The notes under the pieces: model-generated
What the model was told of the DNA's origin: nothing
Databases searched by the model: none
The model's input: only the letters and a program-made list of their open reading frames with translations
Assembly (NCBI GenBank): GCA_017456555.1
Contig: JAFTJF010000009.1
Coordinates: 1 to 64,000 of the forward strand
Reading direction: 5' to 3'
Length of the DNA stretch: 64,000 bases
Source of the DNA: Clostridia bacterium
GTDB taxonomy: Bacteria; Bacillota; Clostridia; TANB77; CAG-508
Part shown: one piece after another, positions 36,929 through 48,114 of the stretch
Layout of the letters: each line of letters starts with the position of its first letter
How positions within the stretch are numbered: the stretch's first letter is position 1
Program-made: the position numbers and the translations under genes

Positions 36929-38875
36929 ATGAATAAATTAATCAAATTAAAAGAAAAAACAGACAAAATGTTAGATTTTATTTATAAGTATCGTTTTATT
37001 ATTGCAATCATACTTATAGCACTTGGTGTTTTATTTAGTTTGCATGGTTCTTCAATAAGTCTTTGGAATACAGTATATAATACTGGTATTACAGATGATT
37101 CAATTCTTTTTGGAAATTGGAGAACTATTAGAAGTGATGAATGGGCTGTTACCACTCCCTTTATTTTTTCACAATTCCATAATGGCTTTAAATATTTCAC
37201 TGACATTATAAGAGGAATACCAAATACAGAAGTCTTTTCACTTTATGGACTTCCTGTTTTAAATATTTTAGAAATTTTTAGACCTTTCCATTTAGGTTAT
37301 ATTTTATTAGGACTAGAAAGAGGATTATCCTTCTTTTGGGTAACACGTTTTATAGCACTATTTTTAGTTACCTTTGACTTTTCAATGATACTAACTAACA
37401 AAAACAAACGCTTGTCTTTAATTAGTGCTTTCATGGTTTCTCTAGCTCCAACAGTACAATGGTGGTTTGCGACAAATGGTACTGTAGAATTATTTGTATT
37501 TGGAGAACTTGCAATAGTCCTATTATATAAATATATGAATACAGAAAACTTTAAATCAAGACTTTTAATGCTATTCTTTATGATGATTTGCGCTGGTGGT
37601 TATATTCTTATTTTGTATCCAGCATATCAAGTCCCAATGTTCTATGTATTCTTATTCTTAGCAATTTATATTATTGTTGATAACAGAAAAAATTGTAAAA
37701 TGACTAAAAAAGACATTTTCTCAATAATAGTTATGCTTTTAGTATTTATTTCATTAATGACATATGCCTTTTTTATGTCAAAAGAAACAATCTTTTCAAC
37801 TATGAATACAGTTTATCCTGGTTCTAGAACAGAAAATGGCGGTGGCGCTTTTAAAAAATACATAAGTTATCTTACAAGTGTTTTCTTACCTTATAAAGAA
37901 TTAGGACTACAAAGACCTACTGCTGAAATGGCTACTATGTTCGGTCTTTTCCCACTTGGAATAATTTCTTCTATTTTGTATATGGTTAAAACTAAGAAAA
38001 AAGATTTACTTACAATCTTTCTTTTAATTCCTTATGTTATATTAGGAGTATTTGCTTTTATAGGAGTTCCAGATTGGCTTGCTAAAATATCACTACTTAG
38101 TTTCTGTCTTCCAGAAAGACCTCTTTTAGCAATAGGTTTTATAGATATATTATTACTAATAAGATCAATTTCTATAACAGAAAAATCAATGAAACTTTGG
38201 AAAGCAGCAATCGTTAGCGTTATCTTAAGTGCAATTTTAGTATTTATTTGTCATAAACTTAACTCTGCTTATATTGGAATTTATTCATGCGCACTTTTAT
38301 TTGCAATGTGCTGCTACCTATTCTTCTTTGCACTAGAATATAATACAAAATACGGAAAATACTTATTTACTTTAGGAATAATTGGAACTATGTTTATCGT
38401 TGGTTTTACAGTAAACCCTATTGTTAAAGGGACAGATATGATTGAAGACAGTAAAATTCTTGCTGCTGTTGAAAAGCAAAACTCTGAAGAGGAAGGAATT
38501 TGGCTTGTTGAAGCTATTGGTTTCCCTGGTCCTAATTATTTAACAATGGCTGGTGTATCAACTATTAATAGCACTCACGCTTATCCAAATTTAGAATTTT
38601 GCAAGCTATTAGATCCTGAAGGAAAATATGAAAAAGTTTATAACAGATATGCACACATATATATTGAAGTAGTTGAAAAAGAAGCTCCTGAAAAATTTGT
38701 TTTAATGGCTCCTGATACCTACCACATATACATCACTGCAGATGAATTAGAAAAATTAAATATCAAATACATTTTCACTGTTAGAATTATGGAAAACTAT
38801 GAAAACGAAAATGTTTCATTTGAACTTTTATATGATGTAGATACATATCGTATTTATAAAGTAAATTATAATTAA
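36929..38875 (+). CDS. large polytopic membrane protein, glycosyltransferase-C-like
   Basis: The 648-residue protein has about 11-13 membrane helices and a C-terminal external domain (from about 540, IWLVEAIGFPGPNYLTMAG to VDTYRIYKVN). The first external loop has an acidic, aromatic stretch (NWRTIRSDEWAVTTPF), as in GT-C fold proteins and the DUF7657 family. Such proteins move lipid-linked sugars or modify surface glycans. It is one of four similar large membrane proteins in 36.9-44.5 kb but is on the opposite strand from the others. The start follows AGGAG. Confidence 0.8.
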   Translation: MNKLIKLKEKTDKMLDFIYKYRFIIAIILIALGVLFSLHGSSISLWNTVYNTGITDDSILFGNWRTIRSDEWAVTTPFIFSQFHNGFKYFTDIIRGIPNTEVFSLYGLPVLNILEIFRPFHLGYILLGLERGLSFFWVTRFIALFLVTFDFSMILTNKNKRLSLISAFMVSLAPTVQWWFATNGTVELFVFGELAIVLLYKYMNTENFKSRLLMLFFMMICAGGYILILYPAYQVPMFYVFLFLAIYIIVDNRKNCKMTKKDIFSIIVMLLVFISLMTYAFFMSKETIFSTMNTVYPGSRTENGGGAFKKYISYLTSVFLPYKELGLQRPTAEMATMFGLFPLGIISSILYMVKTKKKDLLTIFLLIPYVILGVFAFIGVPDWLAKISLLSFCLPERPLLAIGFIDILLLIRSISITEKSMKLWKAAIVSVILSAILVFICHKLNSAYIGIYSCALLFAMCCYLFFFALEYNTKYGKYLFTLGIIGTMFIVGFTVNPIVKGTDMIEDSKILAAVEKQNSEEEGIWLVEAIGFPGPNYLTMAGVSTINSTHAYPNLEFCKLLDPEGKYEKVYNRYAHIYIEVVEKEAPEKFVLMAPDTYHIYITADELEKLNIKYIFTVRIMENYENENVSFELLYDVDTYRIYKVNYN

Positions 38876-38885
38876 TAACAAATAA

Positions 38886-38913
38886 AAGCGTCTATTTTTT
38901 ATAGACGTTTTTT
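38886..38913 (+). terminator. intrinsic terminator of the 36929-38875 gene
   Basis: The stem CGTCTAT / ATAGACG around a T-rich loop is followed by six T, starting 11 bases after the stop. Confidence 0.8.
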
Positions 38914-38933
38914 ATTTGCTTATGAGTACCAAA

Positions 38934-38966
38934 AACTCACCCTCATTTATTCGAGGATGAGTTTTT
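38934..38966. terminator. bidirectional terminator between convergent genes
   Basis: A hairpin with arms AACTCACCCTC and GAGGATGAGTT (two central mismatches) flanked by A- and T-runs. It could stop transcription from either side, including the minus-strand gene ending at 39040. Confidence 0.6.
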
Positions 38967-39039
38967 TCATCTTTTTATTATTTTCTTTATTAAGTTTATG
39001 TATTTTTAATTAAACTTCTTAAAATCAATTTTAAGGCTT

Positions 39040-40455
39040 TTAGTACATTTTTTGTTTGCTATATATGTATATTAAAACATTTATAAATTGTATTACTGCT
39101 GTGAAGTTAATTATTGTTTTTGCAATATTAATTGTTTTTTCATGTCCTTTATTTTCATTTAATTTATCCCAAATCAAATAGCTAACTGCTATCATCGCAA
39201 AATCAAAAAATATCATTGTTCTTGTTTTAGATAAAAATACTGTTGGTGAAAATGCTACTACTATTCTTGAAGCTAATCCTGCTAGATAAATTAAAATCGC
39301 AACATTATTTTTTAAATTCTTAAATATTAATAAAATAGACATTCCTATACAAATGAAATTTGCAAATGCAAAAACAATTGGAAATGTATAATATAAATTA
39401 TTGCAATTTACTGGTGTTAGTAAAACATCTTGTGTAATTATTAGTGTTTTAAACACATTTAAATAAGGAAACATTCCATTTAATATTGTTAAAAATGGTC
39501 CTAATAATAAAACAGATAAAAGTGGTATAATTGCTACAATTCTATATAATCTTTCTCTATGATTTAAAAATACATATAGTGCGATTAATGAAGTAAGCAA
39601 TATATATACTGGATTTTGTTTTAATATTATATTTCCGAATGTTGCTGTAAATCCAAGTACGAACTTCTCTATAAAAGATAACATTTCATACCCTTTAAAC
39701 CTATATAATTCTTCAACTTGTCTAATACTATTTCCTGGACAAGTTAAAATAAATACAACAGATAAGATTGCAACAATTGTTTGTATAAACATATAAGGTT
39801 TTACTTTTTTATCTTTTCTTACAATCATTAAAATTGTAAATACTAAATAAAATCCTAATAATAAGGCACCAGCTTGTTCTTGATTTGCAGCGAATATTAA
39901 GCTGATTGTATAAATTGGATATTGCCACCATCTAATTTTTTCTCCATCCCATATTTTCTTAATTGGAATCAAAGCAAATAACCCTGTTGCCAATGGCCAT
40001 AAATAGTTTACACTTGTAGAAGCCCATCCTGTTTGATGCATTGTATAATAAGGATAAATTAATATCATAGCCATAAGCATAAAATTATTTTTATCTTTAT
40101 TTTCTTTTACAAAAAGTTTAGATAAAGAATAACAAACAAGAACAGCCATTAAAGATTGAATTAATATCCATAAATATTTTGATGTTTTTAAAACTGAGCA
40201 TAATACTAATTCTATAATAACTCTAGATGACCAAGTTTGATATCTTTCTTTAATAAAATCTGGTATTGTATGTTCTATTATTTCGTTAGTTTCAACATTT
40301 AATTCGTCTGTTATTTGATTTATAAACCACTCATCATCATAAGTATTTGGAGTGATAAATATTGTTAAAACAAGTTGTAAAACAAATAGTAGAATTAATG
40401 CTCCTCTTCCATCTTTAAAGATTTTATTGGTAATCTCTTTAAATTTTTCTTTCAT
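39040..40455 (-). CDS. polytopic membrane protein, DUF6056-like
   Basis: A 471-residue protein with about 11 membrane helices. The first external loop has TPNTYDDEWFINQI, where the Asp-Asp-Glu cluster is typical of GT-C-type sugar transferases and the DUF6056 family. TLIITQDVLLTPVNCNN and the NHRERLYRIVAIIPLL loop also fit. A role in decorating surface polymers with sugars is likely from context. It is the last gene of a run with 40480-40965, 40981-42852 and probably 42964-44502. The start follows AGGGG. Confidence 0.8.
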   Translation of the reverse strand: MKEKFKEITNKIFKDGRGALILLFVLQLVLTIFITPNTYDDEWFINQITDELNVETNEIIEHTIPDFIKERYQTWSSRVIIELVLCSVLKTSKYLWILIQSLMAVLVCYSLSKLFVKENKDKNNFMLMAMILIYPYYTMHQTGWASTSVNYLWPLATGLFALIPIKKIWDGEKIRWWQYPIYTISLIFAANQEQAGALLLGFYLVFTILMIVRKDKKVKPYMFIQTIVAILSVVFILTCPGNSIRQVEELYRFKGYEMLSFIEKFVLGFTATFGNIILKQNPVYILLTSLIALYVFLNHRERLYRIVAIIPLLSVLLLGPFLTILNGMFPYLNVFKTLIITQDVLLTPVNCNNLYYTFPIVFAFANFICIGMSILLIFKNLKNNVAILIYLAGLASRIVVAFSPTVFLSKTRTMIFFDFAMIAVSYLIWDKLNENKGHEKTINIAKTIINFTAVIQFINVLIYIYSKQKMY

Positions 40456-40479
40456 TTTTTATTTCCCCTAAATTTATTT

Positions 40480-40965
40480 TTAAATCTCTACATTTATTCC
40501 TGTGTTCTTAAACATATTATTTTCATTATTTTTGTATAAAACACAAATATCATAATTTCCTTTTTCTATTCCTAAAGTCAAGAAACGTGTATGCATTCCA
40601 GCATATGGATAAACTTCTGGAACATTTACATTTTTTTCGTGTCTAGTTTTTAATAAATACATCTCTCCAGATTCTTTATTTCTTAAAACATAACTACAAT
40701 CTACTGTAAAAACTTCATCATCTGTCAAATATGCATAACCTACAATTTCCATCTTTTTACCTGGTGGTGTTAAAATATCTATATGTACTACTAAATCTTC
40801 TTGTTCATTAAAATCAGCAACTGTAGTCGTTTCCTCCAAAGTAAATTTTTTCGGAACTAAAAGTTCGATGTAGTATAAAACAAGTATTAGAGCAACTATG
40901 AAAATGCTTAAAACTATTATTTTTATATAATTTTTTTGATTAATTTCTAAATCTAAAAAGTTCAT
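40480..40965 (-). CDS. small single-pass membrane protein of the glycan-type cluster
   Basis: A 161-residue protein with one N-terminal helix (about 14-33, IKIIVLSIFIVALILVLYYI) and an external beta-rich domain (VVHIDILTPPGKKMEIVGYAY, VDCSYVLRNKESGEMYLLKT). It lies 15 bases after 40981-42852 and 24 bases before 39040-40455, so it is in their operon. Unknown family; probably an accessory subunit on the outer face. Confidence 0.7.
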   Translation of the reverse strand: MNFLDLEINQKNYIKIIVLSIFIVALILVLYYIELLVPKKFTLEETTTVADFNEQEDLVVHIDILTPPGKKMEIVGYAYLTDDEVFTVDCSYVLRNKESGEMYLLKTRHEKNVNVPEVYPYAGMHTRFLTLGIEKGNYDICVLYKNNENNMFKNTGINVEI

Positions 40966-40980
40966 AACCTCTTCCCTTTT

Positions 40981-42852
40981 CTATTTATTAATTTTAGCAA
41001 CAAATCCACTTTCATTTGAATATAAAACTTCAACATTAGGATATTTTTCTAATTCTTTTAATGCTTCTTTTCCCTCTTCTAGTTTTCCTTGTTCTGGTGG
41101 ATCTAGTCTTATCATATATTTGATTCTAGAACTTTTTACAGAATCTTTTATATTATATTGATTTGTTGTATTTAAAATATGTCTAAAATCATATTTTTGT
41201 CCTGTATATTCCAAAGTTGCCATCGCCCATATTGTTCTATTAAAGCTTTCTGTAAATAAAACTGTATTATCTGCTGTCATATCTTCTAAATTTTCTCTTG
41301 CATATTCTGTAATTGCTATATTGTCATCTGTAAAACTATATAATAAATCATAAGCTTTTCTATGTTCACAATTTTCTATATAGTACATTCCAACATAATT
41401 TGGAAGAGCATGTTTTTCTTCTTCTCCTAAAATATGTCCTGCTTTTATCCAAACCCAACCACATACAAAACCAGTCCAAGTAATAACATATATTGGAATA
41501 ATCCATTTTAAAATTTTTGTATTTATATATCTATTTACTAAATCTATTGTTATAGCAAATATTGCTATCCATAAAATAAAATAAATTTTTGCTATATAGT
41601 ATGTTGAAATCATTCCTAAAACATATGCTATATAAAATACTGCAAAAAATCCCACTATACCAAATGAAAAAGCATCTAAAAATTTTATATCTTTTTCTTT
41701 GATTCTTTTAAATAAATCTACTAAATACAATAAAGCAAATGGTGCATAAACAATAATTTCTTTATATTTTTCCATATATATACCGCCATCATCTTTTAAA
41801 GCAGATACTAAGTCTTTTTGTCCTTCTATTAAAAATGATGGGATAAATAAATATCCTATTCCAAAAGCTGTTATTAAAAGTAAAATTCCTGTTATTATTA
41901 ATGTATTTTTACCAAAGAATTTTAAATATTTCTTTGTTTCTTTATCTTTAAGTTCCATAACAAATGTATAAATACATATTGCAGCAAAAATTCCTGGAAC
42001 AAACATACAGTATGAGAATATTAATCCCATTGAAGCCATCATTAGCATTGTTATTACTAACTTTTTATTGATTTTTTCTTCTGAAAATAGCATTTCTCCA
42101 ATTGTAAGGATTAAGGCTACCATAACTAATCCAACAGTTAAATATGAAAAACCAAATATCCAAGAATTATATGGGTATCCATATAAAAATAATCCTAAAA
42201 GCATTAAACTTAAAATAGCTCCTCTTTTAGTCTTAATCTTATCTGCAATACTTGTATATAAAGCTAAAGTTGTTGAAAATAAAACTAAGCATTCAAATAA
42301 TTGATATATGTATATTTTATCTAGTCCTGTTATACCATTTACAATATTCATTAATATTCCGTCATTTATATAAGCTCCTGTTTGCATTATATTAAAATCG
42401 AAAAATGTTTTGTCATCTGCATATATAAACAATTCTAAAGTATCAGAATAATGTTTTGCAGCTCTATAATGAATTGCTGAATCAATTGCAACATGTGTTA
42501 CATCACCTTTGTGAATATATAAATCTTTAAAAAACATTACTGTAAACATTATTAGAATTATAGAAATCATAAATATATCTAATTTTGATACTTTATATTT
42601 TTGACATTCTTTATTTTTTATTGGTTTATATAATAAAGCTCCACCAATTAAAGCATTTATAATTGATAAAAGCCAAATATTTTGTTTGATATTTATAATA
42701 CCAATCAACATACATATTGTAGTATTATAAGCCAAAATTCCTACAACAAAAATGCATATCCATTTTATTAAATTTAATTCTTTATCAGATTTTTTAAAAG
42801 CTATAAATCCAACTCCTAAAAGAATAAGAGTTAGAATATATAAATACCCCAT
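40981..42852 (-). CDS. large polytopic membrane protein, probable glycosyltransferase-C fold
   Basis: The 623 residues include about 13 helices and a C-terminal external domain (from about 500, CEHRKAYDLLYSFTDDN). An external loop after the fourth helix reads GDVTHVAIDSAIHYRAAKHY, with acidic and His residues where GT-C enzymes carry catalysis. It resembles the DUF6541/YfhO-type proteins of Firmicutes, which transfer sugars to wall polymers. The operon continues into the two genes downstream. The start follows AGAGG. Confidence 0.75.
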   Translation of the reverse strand: MGYLYILTLILLGVGFIAFKKSDKELNLIKWICIFVVGILAYNTTICMLIGIINIKQNIWLLSIINALIGGALLYKPIKNKECQKYKVSKLDIFMISIILIMFTVMFFKDLYIHKGDVTHVAIDSAIHYRAAKHYSDTLELFIYADDKTFFDFNIMQTGAYINDGILMNIVNGITGLDKIYIYQLFECLVLFSTTLALYTSIADKIKTKRGAILSLMLLGLFLYGYPYNSWIFGFSYLTVGLVMVALILTIGEMLFSEEKINKKLVITMLMMASMGLIFSYCMFVPGIFAAICIYTFVMELKDKETKKYLKFFGKNTLIITGILLLITAFGIGYLFIPSFLIEGQKDLVSALKDDGGIYMEKYKEIIVYAPFALLYLVDLFKRIKEKDIKFLDAFSFGIVGFFAVFYIAYVLGMISTYYIAKIYFILWIAIFAITIDLVNRYINTKILKWIIPIYVITWTGFVCGWVWIKAGHILGEEEKHALPNYVGMYYIENCEHRKAYDLLYSFTDDNIAITEYARENLEDMTADNTVLFTESFNRTIWAMATLEYTGQKYDFRHILNTTNQYNIKDSVKSSRIKYMIRLDPPEQGKLEEGKEALKELEKYPNVEVLYSNESGFVAKINK

Positions 42853-42963
42853 TTAATTTTTCCTCTTTCTATAATAAATTTTAGTTCAAAAAGATTATAT
42901 ATTATTATTAATCTTTTTTCTATACTAATTTTAATAGTTTTAATTTAAATACTTTCAATTTTA

Positions 42964-44502
42964 TTATTTATAAAGTATTGATATATAACTTATTGCATGA
43001 AGATTTAAAAACATCATAAACATTAATAAATATCTCGCTGACATTTTTTTGTCTGAAACCAAATATGAATTATTAAACAAATACGGTGTCAAAATTAAAA
43101 TTGGTATAAAATATCTTCCTTGTACTCCTTCAATAACAACATTTTTTACAGGATTCCATTGTACATATAAACTTGTAAATATCAAAGCAATCACAGAAAT
43201 AATAGTACAAGAAATTATTATTCTAGTCGGGCTATCTACTTTACAATTTTTAGAATTATTTAAACACATAATTGATATAAGAATTATAAATAATAAACTC
43301 TTAAATATCGGAGAAAGTGAAACATTAAGTAATGATAAATCACCTAATATATTGCTTATATATACATCACTTCTATTTATTAGAATTTTTATTACAACAG
43401 ACATATAATCTATAGGATTTGTTAGTATAAATCTTATTTGTTCTTTTGAATTGACTCCTTCATTGTATTCAATCAAATATCTTGACGAATAGCCTAACCA
43501 TAATAGATTAATAACAATTGCTATTAATATTATACTTGTTAATAATAAATATTTTTGTTTTTTATTTTTGAATTTCTCACATGAAATTGTATATATAATA
43601 AAACAGATTGGTACATATACAATTTTGCACAAAGAAAGTATTACACTAAGAAAAGTTAAGATAACTATATTTTTCTTAGTTATATTTTTATCTGAATATT
43701 TCAAATATAATGTATATGAAATTAACATCATTGAGATTGCTATAGTAATTGCATCTGGCGATACAGATACTGCTTCTTGAAATACTATTGGCATAAGAGC
43801 AATTGTAGTAACAAACATTTTCTTAAAAGGAATTATTTTTATAGAAAAATATACTAATGCTATAAAAAACACAAAATTATATATCCTTGCCAAATACGCC
43901 ATAACCAATAAATTATCTGTAAAAATTCTTGCGAATGCAATTCCAAGAGCCTGAGGCAAATAACATATGAATGAATATAATGAAGCATTACTAAACCATT
44001 GAAAAACCATTTCTTCTTTTAAAGTTTCATCAGTAGCTGTTTGAAAATATTCTTCATAGTTATGTGTTCCAACATTAAAAAGTATTTCAGAAAGGTTTAT
44101 TGGTAACACTCTACCACCATCTCCATTTTCTGATTGTTCTGAAACTGGATAACCTAAAGAAACTTCCCAGCTTCTTAAATAATGAGTTTGATCATCTGGA
44201 ATTGTTCCGATAGGAAGTGCTATTATATATGCAATTCCTATTGGTATTGCCACAATAAGAAATATATTTTCCAATTTAAAATCTCTTTTTTTAGCTAAGT
44301 TTAATAAAAAGAAATAAATTATTCCCTCTACAATTATGCTTGAAATAATCACTTTTTCGAAAGTATCTAATTGAAGAGGCATATGTTCGGTATCAAGAGT
44401 ATAATTTTTAGTTACAAATAGACTTATTGTTAAAAAAACTAAACACAACAATACCATAAAATAAGTCACGTTTTCTTTAATAATCTTTTTTAATTTTTCC
44501 AC
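42964..44502 (-). CDS. DUF2142 family membrane protein
   Basis: The 512 residues have about 12 helices. It fits DUF2142 (PF09913), a GT-C-like family of surface polysaccharide loci. The clearest marks are the loop IPDDQTHYLRSWEVSLGYPV in the N-terminal half and GVQGRYFIPILILTPYLF near the end. It starts with GTG after AAGGAAG and lies about 110 bases upstream of the next gene. It is probably part of the same glycan unit. Confidence 0.85.
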   Translation of the reverse strand: MEKLKKIIKENVTYFMVLLCLVFLTISLFVTKNYTLDTEHMPLQLDTFEKVIISSIIVEGIIYFFLLNLAKKRDFKLENIFLIVAIPIGIAYIIALPIGTIPDDQTHYLRSWEVSLGYPVSEQSENGDGGRVLPINLSEILFNVGTHNYEEYFQTATDETLKEEMVFQWFSNASLYSFICYLPQALGIAFARIFTDNLLVMAYLARIYNFVFFIALVYFSIKIIPFKKMFVTTIALMPIVFQEAVSVSPDAITIAISMMLISYTLYLKYSDKNITKKNIVILTFLSVILSLCKIVYVPICFIIYTISCEKFKNKKQKYLLLTSIILIAIVINLLWLGYSSRYLIEYNEGVNSKEQIRFILTNPIDYMSVVIKILINRSDVYISNILGDLSLLNVSLSPIFKSLLFIILISIMCLNNSKNCKVDSPTRIIISCTIISVIALIFTSLYVQWNPVKNVVIEGVQGRYFIPILILTPYLFNNSYLVSDKKMSARYLLMFMMFLNLHAISYISILYK

Positions 44503-44543
44503 TTCTAATTCTTCCTTTCAAACTGTACTCATTACATAAACAC

Positions 44544-44579
44544 TAAAAAAAGATAATAAGATTATATCTTATTATCTTT
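44544..44579 (-). terminator. terminator of uvrA
   Basis: A perfect 13-base stem (AAAGATAATAAGA / TCTTATTATCTTT) with a five-base loop, followed by a T-run on the minus strand. Confidence 0.8.
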
Positions 44580-44642
44580 AATTTTTGTATATTAATTTAA
44601 ATATTTTTTATCTTTTAAAACAGTCATAGTTTAGGATTAAAA

Positions 44643-47468
44643 TTAGCACAAATATTTTTGTAAAAATTTTCCTGTATGAGATTTTTCATTTTTGCAGATT
44701 TGTTCTGGTGTTCCTATTGCAATAACTTCTCCACCTTTTTCTCCGCCTTCTGGTCCTAAGTCTATAATGTGGTCTGCTGTTTTTATTAAATCTAAATTGT
44801 GTTCAATTACTAAAATTGTGTTTCCAGTATCTACTAATCTTTGTAAAATGTCTACTAATCTATGAACATCTGCAATATGAAGTCCTGTAGTTGGTTCATC
44901 TAAAATATAAAGAGTTTTTCCTGTTGCTCTTTTTGAAAGTTCTGTAGCAAGTTTAACTCTTTGTGCTTCACCACCAGATAGAGTTGTTGATGGTTGTCCA
45001 AGTTTAATATATCCAAGTCCAACATCAGCTAATGTTTGAATTTTTTGTTTTATTCTAGGAATATTGTTAAAGAATTCTAGAGCCTCTTCAACTGTCATAT
45101 CTAAAACATCTGAAATAGATTTTCCTTTATATCTTACTTCTAATGTTTCTCTATTATATCTTTTTCCATGGCATACTTCACAAGGTACATAGATATCTGG
45201 TAAGAAATTCATTTCAATTTTTAATACACCATCACCTTGGCAAGCTTCACATCTACCACCTTCAACATTAAAACTAAATCTACCTTTTTGGTAACCTTTC
45301 ATTTTAGCTTCATTTGTTCCAGCGTAGATATCTCTGATAATATCAAACACACCTGTATAAGTAGCTGGGTTTGAACGTGGACTTCTTCCTATTGGTGATT
45401 GGTCAATATTAATTATTTTATCTATATTGTCTATTCCTTTTATTTTTTCACATTTACCTGGTTTTTCTGTAGATCTATTTATTTCTTTTGCTAAGTTTTT
45501 ATATAAAACTTCATTTACTAAAGTTGATTTTCCAGAACCAGAAACACCTGTAACACAGTTAAATACTCCTAAAGGAATTTTTACAGTTACATCTTTTAAA
45601 TTGTTTTCTGATGCTTTTACAATTTCAATAGATTTTCCATTTGATTTTCTTCTTTTCTTTGGAATTGCTATTTTTTCTTTTCCACTTAAATATCTACCTG
45701 TAATAGAATTTGAGTTATTTTTAATTTCTTCTGCTGTTCCTTGAGCAATTACATTACCGCCATGAACACCAGCTCCTGGTCCAATATCTATAATTTGATC
45801 TGCTGCATACATAGTATCTTCATCGTGTTCTACAACAATTAATGTATTTCCTAAATCTCTTAATTTTTTAAGAGTTGCTAACAATTTATCATTATCTCTT
45901 TGATGAAGACCTATACTTGGTTCGTCTAAAATATATAATACTCCAGAAAGTCCAGAGCCGATTTGAGTTGCTAATCTAATACGTTGAGCTTCACCACCAG
46001 ATAAAGTTCCTGCACTTCTTGATAATGTTAAATACTCAAGTCCAACATCCATCAAGAATTGAAGTCTTGTATTGATTTCATTTAAAATAACATCAGCTAT
46101 CATTCTATCTTTTTTACTTAATTCAAGAGAATTTAAGTAATCTTTTAATTTATTAATTGGTAAGTCTGTAATTTCGTTGATGTTTTTCTCACCAACTCTA
46201 ATAGCTAATACTTCTGGTTTTAATCTTGCTCCGTTACAAGAATAGCAAGGACTGTTACTCATATAAAGCTCATAGAAATTACGCATTCCTTCTGATTTTG
46301 TTTCTCTATATCTTCTATCTAAAGTAGGTAAAACTCCTTCAAAGGCTTGTGTAAAATGTCTTGTACCAGCAGCTGAAGAATATTCAAATTCAATTTCTTC
46401 ATCACCTGTACCATAAAGAATTTTTTCTAAAAATTCTCTAGGTAATTTTTTGATTGGTTTTCCTTTTATATCTACACCATAGTGTCTACCAATACTTTCA
46501 AAATACATTCTAGCCATGGTATCACCTTTTTTTAATGTAGATGAACCAAAGGCTTTTACTCCATCATATAAAGTTTTTGATTTATCTGGAATGATTAATT
46601 CTTCATCCATTTTCATTAAATATCCAATACCTGTACAGTCTGGACATGCACCAAATGGATTATTAAAAGAAAACATTCTTGGAGATAATTCTTCAAAACT
46701 AATATTACATTCTGGGCAAGCATAATTACCACTAAATAACTTTTCACCTTGTCCTGGAATATCTACTTTAACTAAGCTATTTGAATGTTTCATTGCTGTT
46801 TCGATAGATTCTGCGAGTCTATTTCTAATTTCTTCTTTAACAACTAATCTATCTACAACAACATCTATGTTGTGTTTTTTATTTCTGTCCATGTCGATGT
46901 CATCTGAAATTTCATAAATTTCACCATCAACTTTAACTCTTACAAAACCTTCTTTTTGCATGTTTTCTAAAAGTTTAGTAAATTCTCCTTTTTTACCTCT
47001 TACTATTGGGCTTAAAATTTGAATTCTTGTTCCTTCTTCTAAACTCATAACAGCGTCTACAATTTGATCTACTGTTTGTTTTTCTATTTTTCTACCACAT
47101 TTAGGGCAATATGGCACACCAATTCTAGCATATAACAAACGTAAGAAATCATAAATTTCTGTTACTGTTCCAACTGTAGAACGTGGATTTTTAGAAGTTG
47201 TTTTTTGATCAATAGAAATTGCTGGTGAAAGACCTTCAATACTTTCTACCTCTGGTTTTTCCATTAATCCTAAAAATTGTCTTGCATAGGCAGATAAACT
47301 TTCTACATATCTTCTTTGTCCTTCAGCATATATTGTATCAAAAGCAAGTGAAGATTTTCCTGATCCAGAAAGACCTGTTACTACAACTAACTTGTTTTTT
47401 GGTATTTCCAAATCAATATTTTTTAAGTTGTGCTCTTTTGCACCTTTAATAATAATTTTATCGTTCAT
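44643..47468 (-). CDS. uvrA: excinuclease ABC subunit A
   Basis: The damage-recognition ATPase of nucleotide excision repair. The 941 residues have two ABC modules: Walker [15 protein letters not shown] and [12 protein letters not shown], signatures [18 protein letters not shown] and [15 protein letters not shown]. The zinc modules read [32 protein letters not shown] and CEVCHGKRY. Normal length. In Firmicutes uvrA usually follows uvrB directly; here about 3.4 kb with four foreign-looking genes separates them. The start follows AGGGG. Confidence 0.98.
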   Translation of the reverse strand: MNDKIIIKGAKEHNLKNIDLEIPKNKLVVVTGLSGSGKSSLAFDTIYAEGQRRYVESLSAYARQFLGLMEKPEVESIEGLSPAISIDQKTTSKNPRSTVGTVTEIYDFLRLLYARIGVPYCPKCGRKIEKQTVDQIVDAVMSLEEGTRIQILSPIVRGKKGEFTKLLENMQKEGFVRVKVDGEIYEISDDIDMDRNKKHNIDVVVDRLVVKEEIRNRLAESIETAMKHSNSLVKVDIPGQGEKLFSGNYACPECNISFEELSPRMFSFNNPFGACPDCTGIGYLMKMDEELIIPDKSKTLYDGVKAFGSSTLKKGDTMARMYFESIGRHYGVDIKGKPIKKLPREFLEKILYGTGDEEIEFEYSSAAGTRHFTQAFEGVLPTLDRRYRETKSEGMRNFYELYMSNSPCYSCNGARLKPEVLAIRVGEKNINEITDLPINKLKDYLNSLELSKKDRMIADVILNEINTRLQFLMDVGLEYLTLSRSAGTLSGGEAQRIRLATQIGSGLSGVLYILDEPSIGLHQRDNDKLLATLKKLRDLGNTLIVVEHDEDTMYAADQIIDIGPGAGVHGGNVIAQGTAEEIKNNSNSITGRYLSGKEKIAIPKKRRKSNGKSIEIVKASENNLKDVTVKIPLGVFNCVTGVSGSGKSTLVNEVLYKNLAKEINRSTEKPGKCEKIKGIDNIDKIINIDQSPIGRSPRSNPATYTGVFDIIRDIYAGTNEAKMKGYQKGRFSFNVEGGRCEACQGDGVLKIEMNFLPDIYVPCEVCHGKRYNRETLEVRYKGKSISDVLDMTVEEALEFFNNIPRIKQKIQTLADVGLGYIKLGQPSTTLSGGEAQRVKLATELSKRATGKTLYILDEPTTGLHIADVHRLVDILQRLVDTGNTILVIEHNLDLIKTADHIIDLGPEGGEKGGEVIAIGTPEQICKNEKSHTGKFLQKYLC

Positions 47469-47614
47469 TTCTTTCCCCTTAAATTAAATACTATGAGCGA
47501 ATAATATTAGTATTATTCTTTCCTTTTATTCTTTTTCATATAAACGGGTTTATTATATCATACATTTATTATAAATGGAACATTTTTTTGCTAATTATTT
47601 ATTTTTTTACAAAA

Positions 47615-47641
47615 CAAAAACGACACCTTCCATAAGGTGCC
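47615..47641 (-). terminator. GC-rich intrinsic terminator of the 47658-48056 gene
   Basis: The stem GGCACCTT / AAGGTGTC with a four-base loop is followed by GTTTTTG on the minus strand. It lies 17 bases past the stop codon. Confidence 0.85.
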
Positions 47642-47657
47642 GCCAAAGCTTGATTGT

Positions 47658-48056
47658 TTATAAAGTTCCCAGAATATATTCAACTTCTTGCTTAACATGT
47701 TCTGTTGCCGGATGTTCTAAAATTTTCTGCAACAATTCTTTTTTACCACTTGCAGAAGCGTAGAGAGCTAAACCGAGCTGAATATCTTCGCTTTTTGGAA
47801 AACGTTTCATAATTTTTTCAATATGAGCATTTGTTAAAGAACCAGAGTATGAGCCAAGTGCCACTGCAACCAGAGTTTCATCTGTACACGCTGCAAAAAT
47901 TCTTCTAAACTCGAGTTCTCTCACTTTAATGGAATCCTCATTAAAAAGATATTCCAAAATCTGTGACCATTTTTCGTTTGAGTTACCTGTCACTTTTAAT
48001 GGATATTCTTTTTCCACGTTTCCATCTTTAATTTTTAAAACAATCTGTCTTTCCAT
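47658..48056 (-). CDS. uncharacterised helical protein of the GC-richer gene class
   Basis: About 132 residues. I choose the ATG at 48056, which has AAGGAG ten bases upstream; an ATG at 48116 in the same frame lacks one and falls in a leader hairpin. The N-terminus has beta character (MERQIVLKIKDGNVEKEYPL). The rest consists of paired helices (FRRIFAACTDETLVAVALG; IEKIMKRFPKSEDIQLGLAL; KKELLQKILEHP) and may form HEAT-like repeats. No family is recognised. It is richer in G and C than uvrA and the kinases, with its own promoter and terminator, as in the other members of that class. Confidence 0.8.
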   Translation of the reverse strand: MERQIVLKIKDGNVEKEYPLKVTGNSNEKWSQILEYLFNEDSIKVRELEFRRIFAACTDETLVAVALGSYSGSLTNAHIEKIMKRFPKSEDIQLGLALYASASGKKELLQKILEHPATEHVKQEVEYILGTL

Positions 48057-48090
48057 TCTACTATCTCTCCTTATGAAATTATTTACAAAC

Positions 48091-48114
48091 GGAGACCTAG
48101 TAGCGGAAGTCTCC
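48091..48114 (-). promoter_or_regulatory. leader hairpin upstream of the 47658-48056 gene
   Basis: The arms GGAGAC (48091-48096) and GTCTCC (48109-48114) enclose a 12-base loop in the 5' leader, between the promoter and the ribosome binding site. It may be a structured leader. Nothing shows what it responds to. Confidence 0.4.
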
